64,000 bases of DNA from Microbispora sp. H13382 (GTDB lineage Bacteria; Actinomycetota; Actinomycetes; Streptosporangiales; Streptosporangiaceae). This document shows, piece by piece, positions 34,355 to 42,775 of the stretch. Location of the stretch: positions 666,351 to 730,350 of the forward strand of contig NZ_JABBXA010000002.1 in NCBI RefSeq assembly GCF_014161445.1, written 5' to 3'. The notes under the pieces were generated by a model. It was not told the origin of the DNA. It made no database searches and saw only the letters and a program-made list of their open reading frames with translations. The position numbers and the translations under genes are program-made. Each line of letters starts with the position of its first letter. Within the stretch, counting starts at the first letter, position 1.

Positions 34355-35007
34355 CGATCTCAGTCCTGCTCGCCGACGACCAGTCGATGATCCGCCGAGG
34401 GCTGCGGCTGATTCTGGAGGACCAGCCCGACATCACGGTCGTCGGGGAGGCGCCCGATGGGGCCGAGGCGGTCGCCATGGCCCGGCGGCTGCGCCCCGAC
34501 GTGTGCCTGGTGGACATCAGGATGCCGCTGCTCGACGGCATCGAGGTGACCCGCGCGCTGGCCGGCCCGCAGGTGCCCGACCCGATGCGGGTCGTCGTGG
34601 TCACCACCTTCGACCTCGACGAGTACGTGTACGGGGCCCTGCGAAGCGGTGCGGCGGGGTTCGTCCTCAAAGACGCCGGGCCGGCCCTGCTCGTCGAGGC
34701 GGTCCGCGCCGCCCACAACGGCGAAGCACTGGTCTCGCCGTCGGTCACCGTCCGGCTGCTGCGGCACCTGACGGCCGCCTCGTCACCGTCGCGCGCCGCG
34801 CAGCCCCCGCCGCTGTCGGACCGCGAACTCCAGGTCGTCCGGGCCCTCGCGCGCGGCCGGACCAACCAGGAGATCGCCGCAGAGCTGCTCATCTCGCTGA
34901 GCACCGTCAAGAGCCACCTGTCGGCCATCCAGACCAAACTCGGAGCCCGCAACCGGGTCGGAATCGTCACCTGGGCATGGGAGAACGGGCTCGTCGACAC
35001 CGGATGA
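34351..35007 (+). CDS. NarL-family response regulator
   Basis: 218 residues. The receiver domain has the acidic pair in LLADDQ, the phospho-acceptor aspartate in LVDIRMP (about 55), the threonine in VVVTTFD and the lysine in FVLKDAG. The LuxR/NarL helix-turn-helix is at about 155-210 (LSDRELQVVRALARGRTNQEIAAELLISLSTVKSHLSAI). ATGA overlap with the kinase stop shows co-translation. It likely controls the upstream ABC exporter. Confidence 0.95.
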   Translation: MTISVLLADDQSMIRRGLRLILEDQPDITVVGEAPDGAEAVAMARRLRPDVCLVDIRMPLLDGIEVTRALAGPQVPDPMRVVVVTTFDLDEYVYGALRSGAAGFVLKDAGPALLVEAVRAAHNGEALVSPSVTVRLLRHLTAASSPSRAAQPPPLSDRELQVVRALARGRTNQEIAAELLISLSTVKSHLSAIQTKLGARNRVGIVTWAWENGLVDTG

Positions 35008-35486
35008 CGCGGCACCGGCCAGTACACATGCGGGAAGCAGCGAGCGTAGAACTGGATGCTGCCGCGGGTGTAGATCGTGTTTTCGGCTGGACCGAGAGTA
35101 AGCAGCATGCCGCGCAGCGGCGGAGCCGCGCCGGGACGGAACAGTTGGGCGTCCTCGCCGTCGGTTGTAACAGAGCCATCGTCACTGGCCCGCCGTGGCC
35201 ATGCCCCTCGGGTCACAGTTCGAAATCGGGAGCCTCGAACGGTGTGGCGGTGGCGACGCGGCTGAACGCGCCGTCGGCCTGGTAGGCCACCGGCCCCGGG
35301 CGGCAGGCGATCCTGTTCGTACCCTGCACCGACCGGGCCGCGATCGGAGAGCGGAACGCGTGGCCGAGGCGCGGTGGAGTTGCAATCGGCACCATCGGGG
35401 CGTTGGCGCGACCAGGAAGTCTGCCTGAAATTTACAGCGCTGCCCGTCCCGGACCAGCGGTTCGAGCAAGCCGTCCCCCCTTTCTG
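35008..35486. other. Gene-free stretch with no assignable gene
   Basis: No convincing gene in 35008-35486. Minus-strand readings such as SIQFYARCFPHVYWP (about 35015-35065) and PRLGHAFRSPIAAR (about 35350-35390) look protein-like but are short, in different frames, and unassignable. They may be remnants of a lost gene. Confidence 0.4.
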
Positions 35487-35515
35487 TTGACGCAATCCCG
35501 CCTCCTCTCTAGCGT
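35487..35515 (+). promoter_or_regulatory. Consensus housekeeping promoter of the GH5 gene
   Basis: TTGACG (35487-35492) and TAGCGT (35510-35515) are separated by exactly 17 bases, close to the actinobacterial vegetative consensus. Transcription should begin at about 35522, just ahead of the LacI-type operator at 35542. Confidence 0.75.
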
Positions 35516-35541
35516 GAGGCCTCCGTGAGTGATCGGCATTT

Positions 35542-35557
35542 ATTTGTTAGCGCTAAC
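35542..35557. promoter_or_regulatory. Perfect 16-bp LacI-family operator
   Basis: TTGTTAGCGCTAACAA is a perfect palindrome with the CG centre typical of LacI/CebR-type operators. It sits about 20-35 bases after the predicted start of transcription, where a bound repressor would block elongation. No LacI-family gene is in this window, so the repressor must lie elsewhere. Confidence 0.85.
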
Positions 35558-35601
35558 AATATGCACAAGTGCAAGTTTGACCCAGCAATTTACATCTAGT
35601 G

Positions 35602-37155
35602 ATGGGACATTTCATGGCACTGAGCATGGCGTCTGATGATTACTCATCAAGACCATCGCGGAGCATCCGGTCGTTGCGCCAGTTGCTGATCGCCCTTGTG
35701 CTGACCGCGCTCACCGCGGTGGCAGCCCTCGTACCCGCGCCGTCGGCCAATGCCGCCACCAGCCAATTCCGAGGCATGAACTGGGCCGTGCTGGGTGACA
35801 ACTTCAGCACCGGCACGCTCGTCGTGCAGGGCCTGAGCCAGTCCGACAGCAACGCGACAGTACGGGCCAAGGCCAACTCGCTCTACGACCACATGGAATA
35901 CATCATGGGGGTCAACACGGTCCGGTTGCCTATCAACACCCACACTGTGGCCAACACGACCTGGTGGAACTCCTACCGCGGCGCCATCGACGCCGCCATC
36001 GACCGTGGATTCAAGGTCATCCTGGCCTATTGGGAGGACGGTGCCGCCTCCGGCGGCAGGATCACGAACCTCGCCGCGTGGAACGCGATGTGGTCCAGTG
36101 TGATCAGCACGTACGGCTCGAACGGCAACGTCTACTTCGAGCCGATGAACGAGCCGCACGGCTACTCGTCGGCGGAGTGGCGCAATGTAGCAGCGAACTG
36201 GCTCAGCACTCACACCTCGGCGGCACCCGGCCGGGTACTCATCGGCGGCACCGGCTTCAGCCAGGACCTCCGGGACATCTGCAACGACAGCCGCTTCAAC
36301 TCGACGCTGCTGTCCTTCCACTACTACGCCTTCTTCTACAGCGCGATGACCTACGACGCCTTCCGAAGCCACATCCAGACGCTTCTGGGCAACTGCGCCT
36401 CCCGCGCGATCGCGACGGAATTCGGCGCGCCGATGTCCACCGGCCTCAACTACGCCGACCCGAACAGCACCGACAACTTCGTGCGCTACCTCCGCGCCAT
36501 GGCCCAGGTGATGCGTGACAACCAGATGGGCGGCACCTACTGGCCGGCCCTCGGCGGCAAGATAACCGCAGGCCTCGGCTACGACCACTACTCGATGTGG
36601 GCCCTCGGCGGCAGCGGCACCAACCTCACCTTGGCCGTCCGCAACCAATCCGGCGCCGACCGGGTCCGCTACGGCTGGGGCGACACCGTCCGCGACTCCA
36701 CCCCCACCCCCACGCCCACCCCCACGCCAGAGCCGGAAACGTTCTACCGGATCAACGCGCGCCACAGCGGCAAGGCCATGGACGTCCAACAAGCGAGCAC
36801 CAACAACAGCGCGCGCATCGACCAGTACACCTACGGCGGCAACGTGTGGCAACAGTGGCGCTTCCAGGACGCCGGCAGCGGCTACTGGCGCATCATCAGC
36901 CGCCACAGCGGAAAGTGCCTCGACGTGACGAGCGCCTCAACCGCCGACGGTGCCGAACTCATCCAGTACACCTGTGGCACCGGCACCAATCAGCAGTTCC
37001 AGATGGTCGCCAACGGTAGCTACTTTCAGCTCCGGGCACGACACAGCGGCAAATGCGTGGACGTACCGTCCGCATCGACCGCGGATGGCGTGATCATCAA
37101 GCAGTATCCGTGCAACACCGGCGCCAACCAGCAGTGGTCGCGCACGGCCGTCTAA
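35602..37155 (+). CDS. Secreted GH5 glycosidase with C-terminal CBM13/ricin domain
   Basis: About 517 residues. Signal peptide with a long basic N-region and cleavage near PSANAAT. The catalytic TIM barrel (about 55-370) has the acid/base glutamate in YFEPMNEPHG and the nucleophile in AIATEFGAP. A TPTPTPTPTPEPE linker joins it to a ricin-type trefoil (about 385-517) with three repeats ending QQWRF, NQQFQ and NQQWS. An endoglucanase or mannanase acting on plant polysaccharide is likely; the exact substrate is not clear. GTG 35599 and ATG 35614 are alternative starts. A strong promoter and LacI operator precede it. Confidence 0.92.
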   Translation: MGHFMALSMASDDYSSRPSRSIRSLRQLLIALVLTALTAVAALVPAPSANAATSQFRGMNWAVLGDNFSTGTLVVQGLSQSDSNATVRAKANSLYDHMEYIMGVNTVRLPINTHTVANTTWWNSYRGAIDAAIDRGFKVILAYWEDGAASGGRITNLAAWNAMWSSVISTYGSNGNVYFEPMNEPHGYSSAEWRNVAANWLSTHTSAAPGRVLIGGTGFSQDLRDICNDSRFNSTLLSFHYYAFFYSAMTYDAFRSHIQTLLGNCASRAIATEFGAPMSTGLNYADPNSTDNFVRYLRAMAQVMRDNQMGGTYWPALGGKITAGLGYDHYSMWALGGSGTNLTLAVRNQSGADRVRYGWGDTVRDSTPTPTPTPTPEPETFYRINARHSGKAMDVQQASTNNSARIDQYTYGGNVWQQWRFQDAGSGYWRIISRHSGKCLDVTSASTADGAELIQYTCGTGTNQQFQMVANGSYFQLRARHSGKCVDVPSASTADGVIIKQYPCNTGANQQWSRTAV

Positions 37156-37456
37156 CGGTCGTCTCGACGTAACCGCAGATCCGCGGTACATCCCTCCCCG
37201 GTGCCGATCTCGTGCTGTGTGCTCGGTGCCGGGGATCCGGATTCCGGCGTTGAGTGGTCGGCCCGAGGTGCGGTGTCGGTCCTGCCGCCGGTCCTTCTCC
37301 CCGGGCCGCCGTCCCAAATCGGACGTGCGATTCTCACCACCGCGCGGCCGAGGCAGTCCACGCGATCGGGGCCGCGGGCCGGAAGGCGGCCTAAAGATCC
37401 GGCCTCTGTGTGTTGCAACCGCCATCGAACCCAGACCGGCGAGACAGTCGGATGCT
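37156..37456. other. No gene seen
   Basis: The 301 bases between the GH5 stop and the IS5 remnant contain no convincing reading frame on either strand. Part of this may be the left flank of the insertion sequence, whose terminal repeat I could not identify. Confidence 0.4.
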
Positions 37457-37940
37457 AGGCGGCCCTCCGACGAGTTATGGACGGTTATCGAGCCATTGCT
37501 GCTGCCCAAGCACCAGCGTCGGAGCCGCTATCCGGGTCGTAAGCGGCTGGATGATCGCCAGGTGCTGCAGGGCATCTTGTTCGCCCTGCACACCGGGATC
37601 GCCTGGGAGCACCTGCCGCAGGAACTGGGCTACGGATCGGGCATGACCTGCTGGCGACGCCTCGCCGAGTGGCAGAAGGCCGGGTCTGGCAGCGCCTGCA
37701 CGAGGTCCTACTCGATCGCCTGCGCGCCGCCGATGCAGTCGACTTCTCCCGCGCTGTCGTGGACTCCTCCCACGTCAGAGCGCTAAAAGGGGGGCGCAGA
37801 CCGGCCCGAGCCCGGTCGACCGAGGCCGCCCGGGCAGCAAGCGCCACCTGATCACCGACGCCACCGGCATCCCGCTCGCCTTCACCCTGACCGGCGTCAA
37901 CCGCAACGACGTCACCCAACTCGTGCCGCTGCTGGAGGCC
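37457..37940 (+). pseudogene. IS5-family transposase fragment with two frameshifts
   Basis: The translation runs RRPSDELWTVIEPLLLPKHQ, then YPGRKRLDDRQVLQGILFAL and WEHLPQELGYGSGMTCWRRL, in one frame. After WQKAG a missing G shifts to the frame reading VWQRLHEVLLDRLRAADAVD and VVDSSHVRALK. A missing A in the A-run at 37784-37787 then shifts to GAQTGPSPVDRGRPGSKRHL and ITDATGIPLAFTLTG. It ends at LVPLLEA, so the C-terminal half is gone. Two losses in homopolymers argue for decay, although some IS5-family elements use programmed frameshifting at one site. It abuts an ISL3 fragment on the opposite strand. Confidence 0.85.
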
Positions 37941-38613
37941 GGGCGGCGCCGTCGGCGTAGCAGCCGGCCCGGTCCCGGCAGACGATTGTCACGCCGGGAC
38001 GATCGCGCAGCCAGGCGGCAAGCGCGTCGGCTGAGCGTTCGGGCAGCACGTCGACCGGGCGGCTGGTGGTGATGTCGATCAGGATCGTGCAGTAGGTGTG
38101 GCCGCGGCGCAGGGCGAAGTCGTCCACGCCCAGCACCTGGGGTCCTTCGGTGGGTTCGGGGTCGGGCAGGGATCGGATCAGCCGGATCAGTGTCATCCGG
38201 TTCACTGCGGCGGCCAGGCGGCAGGTGAGCCGGGAACCCGCCCGGCGGCCCAGGGCCAGGGCGATCGTCTGCAGCAGCGTGCGGAGCGGGACGCTGTAGC
38301 GGCCGTAGCGGATGGTCAGCCCGGGCGCCTGCTCGGCGAACGTCTTCGCGACGCAGTCGTCGTTGTCGCACCGAAACCGCCGTACCCGCAGGTGGAGCAC
38401 CGTCTCCTGGCCGCCGACCGCGGTGTGGCACACCCGCCGCCGCTCGTAGCTGCTGTGCACGCGCTGGGAGACCATTCCGCACCGCGAGCACGCCGCCTGC
38501 GAAGCGCGGCTCCTGGCCCGGATCCGTACCGACCTGCCCGACCGGCACACCCCGTCAATCTGCAGGCCGGACAGATGGGGAAAGAGGACCGAGAGCAACT
38601 CAGAGAACGTCAC
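37941..38613 (-). pseudogene. ISL3-family transposase, 5' part only
   Basis: From GTG at 38613 the protein reads [20 protein letters not shown], a four-cysteine zinc-finger (CSRCGMVS onward), [11 protein letters not shown], a helix-turn-helix region and the start of the DDE domain ([20 protein letters not shown], then [20 protein letters not shown]). About 220 of the usual 400-500 residues remain; the sequence ends where the IS5 fragment begins. The 5' flank to about 38680 contains GGCTCTGGCACTGATTCTG on the minus strand, which could be the element's terminal repeat (uncertain). Confidence 0.85.
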
Positions 38614-38874
38614 CCAGCATGATCAGCAACACCGGAAGCCGAGCACCGGAAGATCGCAGAATCAGTGCCAGAGCCAGAATTCGAGCGTCGTTGACAACGA
38701 TGCACGCATCCGGAGAAACGTGTCCCGACTACATAGTCGAAGGCAGGAATGACAAGAAGACAATCGCCAACGAGCGCGAGGGCCTGAACAGCGTCTGGAG
38801 AATCACCGGCTGATGATTTCGCCGGTGCCGATCCAGACCGCGCGGGCATTCATCGCCTGGACCCAGCCCGGCTA
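38614..38874. other. AT-richer filler between IS fragment and methyltransferase remnant
   Basis: No gene is visible. Base composition is lower in GC than the flanks, which suits transferred DNA. It probably includes the ISL3 left flank. Confidence 0.4.
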
Positions 38875-38945
38875 CGCGCGAGGTGCTGGCCGAGATGAAC
38901 GAGTGTTCAGTGAACTGCATCGTCACCAGCCCGCCCTGCTGCAGC
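38875..38945 (+). pseudogene. DNA methyltransferase fragment (left copy)
   Basis: About 70 bases translate to REVLAEMNECSVNCIVTSPPC, the region around motif IV (SPPY) of an N4/N6-type DNA methyltransferase. The DNA is nearly identical to the better-kept copy at 49674-49744, and the usual Y of SPPY is mutated. The flanks to 39177 contain no recognisable gene. See the finding on the two copies. Confidence 0.7.
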
Positions 38946-39177
38946 GGAACAGATCTGATCACTCCACTCGGCTTTGCCGCACTGTCCCCCGCCACTCCCG
39001 CCGAACGGCTCGACAGGACCATGGGTGCCGCCGAACTCGGTGACGCGGGCGGCCCGCTGCGGTCGGTGCCGTCGCTATCCTCGCGCATGGCTGCACCGCG
39101 CTCGCCCTCCTGCTGGTCTTCGGCTCGGTGCTGATTCATCTCGCGTCGCGCCGCATCCGGCTGGACGCCGTAGGAGG

Positions 39178-40632
39178 TTAAGGCAGGTAGGCGGTGTAGC
39201 CGGTGCCCCGGAGCCGGTGGGCCCTCCACGCGTGGGCGTAATCGGGAGGTCCGGACCTTGTTTTGGCGAGGGCGGCGGTGGGTTCGGTGGCGGCACGGCG
39301 CAGCAGGGCGGCTTCGGTGGTGTTGTGGTTGTTGCCGCTGACGTCTGCGGAGGCGCAGCCGGCGTAGTAGCCGATCGGCTGGGAGTGGCTGCCGGTGACC
39401 AGGCAGGGCGGACGCAGGCCGAGACCCCGCAGGGCGTCGGCGACCGCCCGGTAGCGGTCGGCGGTGGCCCGCGCACCGGCGGCCGTCTCCTGGAGGACCT
39501 CGTACTGGACTGTCAGGTGCGCGACGAGCAGCACGGCAAGAACGCCCGCGACGGCGGCACGCGCGGGGACTGGGCGGACGGCTCGCACCATGCCCGCCGC
39601 CAGCGTGGCGACGGGCAGGGCAAGCAGGGCGTAAACGGGCAGGAAGAAGCGCGGCGCGGAGTAGTCGATGAGGACGAGGTAGGGGACGCTCAGCGCGGCG
39701 GCGCAGGCGACGGGCAGCACGGTTTCCGCAGGCCGCCCGGTGCGCAGGGCCACCGCGCATGCTGTCAGCGCGAGCACGGGAAGGGCCAGCCACCACAGCG
39801 TGAGCGCCGGGTGGGTCAGTGGGAGGGTGCAGGGGCGGCACAGCAGGGGTCCGTTGAGGCTGCGCCAGGCGTCGCCACCGGCCCAGCGCAGGCCCATGCC
39901 GCCTTCGGTGGCGCTGGAGGCGTGCAGGCGGGCGCCGACGCCGCCCCACCGCATGTACGCTTCGGCGATCCACTGGGCGCTGCCGGCGGCGAGCCCACCC
40001 GCGACGGCGAGGGCGGGGGCCGGGCGCCGCCATGCGGGCACCATGGCGCAGGCGGCCAGCAGCGGCGCCGCGAGCCAGGCGCCGTCGGAGAAGCGGAAGA
40101 AAGTGGCTGCCGCGACGGTGGCGCCGAGGCCCACAAGCACCGCCCATGACGCACCGGGCCTGGCCCGCAGGAACCAGCCGGTCGCCGCCACCGCCGACAG
40201 CGCCACCCACAGGTTGGGCATGGCCTGTGGTCCGTACAGCACGGTGACCCACAGGCCCGCGAACAGCAGCGCGGCGAGGGCGGTCCGGCCCGGTCCGAGC
40301 AGCGGCCGCCAGACGTGGTACGTCGCGTAGAGCGCGGCGGCCGACAGCAGCGCCAGCACGATCCGGATCGTGGCGGTGGAGCCGGTGACCGCGATGATCG
40401 GAGCCACCAGGAAGCTGATGCCTCGCGAGCGGGGCGCGCTGAAGTAGGCGGCCGGATTGCGGGGATCGACCTGGGACAGGTACACCGTCTCGTCCCAGCC
40501 GAGGCCGAGGTGAGGAGCGGCGAGAGCCAGCTGGGCCACCGCGAAGCCGGCGGCCACCAGGGCCAGCCAGGGGAACCGCGCGCGCGGCCGGCCCCGTCCC
40601 TCACGCGGCGGTTCGGCGGCCCGGGGGGTCAT
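39178..40632 (-). CDS. Membrane glycosyltransferase-like protein (GT-C fold)
   Basis: 484 residues with about eleven membrane helices and an acidic first loop (GLGWDETVYLSQVDP), the arrangement of GT39/GT83 (ArnT/PMT-like) polyprenyl-phosphate-sugar glycosyltransferases. The C-terminal 100 residues are exported and contain a TGSHSQPIGYYAGC segment. It would transfer a sugar from a lipid carrier onto an envelope acceptor. Its ATG overlaps the uppP stop, linking it to carrier recycling. Confidence in the exact family is moderate because only the first motif is diagnostic. Confidence 0.78.
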   Translation of the reverse strand: MTPRAAEPPREGRGRPRARFPWLALVAAGFAVAQLALAAPHLGLGWDETVYLSQVDPRNPAAYFSAPRSRGISFLVAPIIAVTGSTATIRIVLALLSAAALYATYHVWRPLLGPGRTALAALLFAGLWVTVLYGPQAMPNLWVALSAVAATGWFLRARPGASWAVLVGLGATVAAATFFRFSDGAWLAAPLLAACAMVPAWRRPAPALAVAGGLAAGSAQWIAEAYMRWGGVGARLHASSATEGGMGLRWAGGDAWRSLNGPLLCRPCTLPLTHPALTLWWLALPVLALTACAVALRTGRPAETVLPVACAAALSVPYLVLIDYSAPRFFLPVYALLALPVATLAAGMVRAVRPVPARAAVAGVLAVLLVAHLTVQYEVLQETAAGARATADRYRAVADALRGLGLRPPCLVTGSHSQPIGYYAGCASADVSGNNHNTTEAALLRRAATEPTAALAKTRSGPPDYAHAWRAHRLRGTGYTAYLP

Positions 40633-41465
40633 GCGGTGATCACTCCGGCGCCCAGCATTGCGAAGAGCAGCGCCCCGACGGCGATCCGGTAGACCACGAA
40701 GGCGTTGAAGGAGTGCCGGGCGACGTACCGCAGCAGCCAGGCGATGGAGGCGTAGGCGACGACGAAGGACACGGCGGTGCCCACCATGAGCGGTGCGACG
40801 CCGACTCCGGCGCCGACGGCATCCTTGAGCTCGTACAGACCGGCCCCCGTCAAAGCGGGGATGCCGAGGAGGAACGACAGCCGGGTGGCCGCGACCCGGT
40901 CCAGGTCCAGGAGGAGTGCGGTGGACATCGTCGCTCCGGAGCGGGAGAAGCCGGGGAACAGCAGGGCGAGAATCTGCGAGGAGCCCACCAGCATGGCGTC
41001 CTTGAGGCCGACGTCGGCCTCGCCGCGCTTGTGGCGGCCCATCCGGTCAGCGAGCCACATCACCGCGCTGCCGGCCAGCAGCGAGCCGGCCACCACCCAC
41101 AGCGAGGCGAGCGGGCCCTCGATGAGCGGCTTTGCGGCGAGCCCCACGACCACGATCGGGATCGTGGCGAAGATCACCCACCAAGCGAAGGCGTAGTCGC
41201 GGTTGTGCCGCTCCTCGCGCCGCACCAGTCCGCGGAACCAGGCGGAGACGATGCGGACGATGTCGGAAAAGAAGTAGACCAGCGCGGCGGCGATCGCGCC
41301 GACCTGGATCACGGCGGTGAAGGCGACCACCGAGGCGTCGTCCACAGGGATTCCCATGAGGCCCTCGGTGATCTTCAGGTGGCCGGTGGAGGAGACCGGC
41401 AGGAACTCGGTCACCCCCTCGACGACACCGAGCACCACGGCCTGCACGACACTGATGTCACTCAT
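40629..41465 (-). CDS. uppP: Undecaprenyl-diphosphatase
   Basis: 278 residues, eight membrane helices, with both signature segments: GVVEGVTEFLPVSSTGHL (about 13-30) and FPGFSRSGATMSTALLL (about 170-186). It dephosphorylates undecaprenyl diphosphate so the carrier can be reused for peptidoglycan and other envelope polymers, and gives bacitracin resistance when abundant. It is the first gene of a coupled pair with the membrane glycosyltransferase. Confidence 0.97.
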   Translation of the reverse strand: MSDISVVQAVVLGVVEGVTEFLPVSSTGHLKITEGLMGIPVDDASVVAFTAVIQVGAIAAALVYFFSDIVRIVSAWFRGLVRREERHNRDYAFAWWVIFATIPIVVVGLAAKPLIEGPLASLWVVAGSLLAGSAVMWLADRMGRHKRGEADVGLKDAMLVGSSQILALLFPGFSRSGATMSTALLLDLDRVAATRLSFLLGIPALTGAGLYELKDAVGAGVGVAPLMVGTAVSFVVAYASIAWLLRYVARHSFNAFVVYRIAVGALLFAMLGAGVITA

Positions 41466-41589
41466 CGGCGGTCCGACTCTTTCTCAGGGGCAGGGATAAG
41501 GCGGGACCGATCGAACTCACCCGGTGAGCGCCGTCGTGTCGCGAGCGGAGATCCCCATCGCCTGGCCGGGGAGAGTTCGACGACGCACG

Positions 41590-42246
41590 TCATGGGACGT
41601 CCTCACGGACCGGCTCCGCCGAACGGCGGGTACGGCGGCGGGCCCGCAGCGCCTCCAGAGCCGGTGGCAGCAGCGAGACGGCGACGATCACGCCGATCAG
41701 GGGCAACAGGTAGCGGTCGACGTTGGGGACACTGGCCCCTAAGGCGTATCCGGCGAGTACGAGGCCGGCCGTCCACACCAGCCCGCCGAGCACCTGCCAG
41801 AGGGTGAAGGTGCGCGCCGGGACGGCGACCACCCCGGCGAGCGGGTTGAGCACGGTTCGCACCAGGGGGATGAACCGGGCGAGGAAAACCGCCTTCCCGT
41901 GCCCGTAGCGGCCGAGCAGGACCTCGGCCCGTGCCGCGCCGCGCAGCAGATGCTGGTTCCGGGTACGGCCCAGCAGAGCCGGGCCCACCCGGCGGCCGAT
42001 CACGTAGCCGGTCTGCGCGCCGAGCAGCGCCCCCAAGGCTGCGGCGATCAGCACCGCGGGCAGGGAAAGGCGGACGCCGCCGACCGTGGTGGCGCACAGC
42101 AGACCCGCGGTGAACAGCAGCGAGTCTCCGGGCAGGAAGAACCCGATCAGCAGGCCGGTCTCGGCGAACAGCACCACGAACACGCCCGCGGCGCCGAATG
42201 CCGTCAGCAGCGAGGTGGCGTCCAGCGGATTGAACCCGGTTGACAC
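41590..42246 (-). CDS. DedA-family membrane protein (second)
   Basis: 218 residues with the DedA pattern: FAETGLLIGFFLPGDSLLFTAGLL near the start, GALLGAQTGYVIGRRVGPALL, the basic motif KAVFLARFIPLVRTVLNPLAGV, and C-terminal helices. The GTG at 42246 is chosen because AAAGGA lies eight bases upstream; a longer reading to 42309 would run into the control region of the divergent BlaI gene. It lies 125 bases downstream of the uppP start in the same direction. Confidence 0.9.
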   Translation of the reverse strand: MSTGFNPLDATSLLTAFGAAGVFVVLFAETGLLIGFFLPGDSLLFTAGLLCATTVGGVRLSLPAVLIAAALGALLGAQTGYVIGRRVGPALLGRTRNQHLLRGAARAEVLLGRYGHGKAVFLARFIPLVRTVLNPLAGVVAVPARTFTLWQVLGGLVWTAGLVLAGYALGASVPNVDRYLLPLIGVIVAVSLLPPALEALRARRRTRRSAEPVREDVP

Positions 42247-42335
42247 CCGGCGATCCTTTCCCGGCCTGCACCTGTCCTCCGGGACAGGTGCGTGGCACAC
42301 TCGGAACACGGCATCTTTTACACCGCCGTAGAAGT

Positions 42336-42351
42336 TCTACACGACTGTAGA
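42336..42351. promoter_or_regulatory. BlaI/MecI-type operator
   Basis: TCTACA-CGAC-TGTAGA is a 6+6 palindrome matching the TACA-N4-TGTA core of BlaI/CopY-family operators. A second, weaker TACA-N4-CGTA copy lies just upstream (about 42319-42332). It sits between the divergent DedA and BlaI genes, 25 bases before the BlaI ATG. Confidence 0.75.
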
Positions 42352-42376
42352 AGACGGACAGGGGAAACGACAACCC

Positions 42377-42766
42377 ATGAGCGCCACTCCACAAGGGCGA
42401 GGCCCCAAGCGCGCCAACGGCGAACGTGAGGCCGAGATCCTCGATGTACTGCTGCGAGCGGACACGGCGCTGACCCCTGGAGAGGTCGCCGAGCGTCTCG
42501 GCGGCGAGCCGACCTACAGCACCGTGGTGACCATCCTCACCCGGTTGTACGCCAAGCAGTTGCTCGTCCGGCATTCGCGCGGCCGGGCCTACGCTTATGC
42601 CCCCGTCACCGACGAGGATGGGTTCGCCGCCCGCCGTATGCGCAGCGTCCTTGAGGAACGGCCCGACCGGCAGGCCGTGCTCGCCCGCTTCGCCGACGGG
42701 TTGTCCCCCTCCGACGCCGACCTCCTGCGTCGGCTGCTCGGGTCCGACCCGCACCAGGACCAGTAG
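42377..42766 (+). CDS. BlaI/MecI/CopY-family repressor
   Basis: 129 residues: winged helix with EAEILDVLLRADTALTPGEVAERLGGEPTYSTVVTILTRLYAKQLL and a C-terminal dimerisation helix (ADGLSPSDADLLRRLLG). Proteins of this family repress divergent or downstream genes and are removed by cleavage after signalling from a membrane peptidase. The M56 peptidase gene follows nine bases later, as expected. The operator lies just upstream. Confidence 0.93.
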   Translation: MSATPQGRGPKRANGEREAEILDVLLRADTALTPGEVAERLGGEPTYSTVVTILTRLYAKQLLVRHSRGRAYAYAPVTDEDGFAARRMRSVLEERPDRQAVLARFADGLSPSDADLLRRLLGSDPHQDQ

Positions 42767-42775
42767 AGGATCCGG

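Noticed and set aside
35008-35486. Minus-strand peptides such as SIQFYARCFPHVYWP
   Set aside because: Short pieces in different frames; I could not assign a family, so no gene is called.
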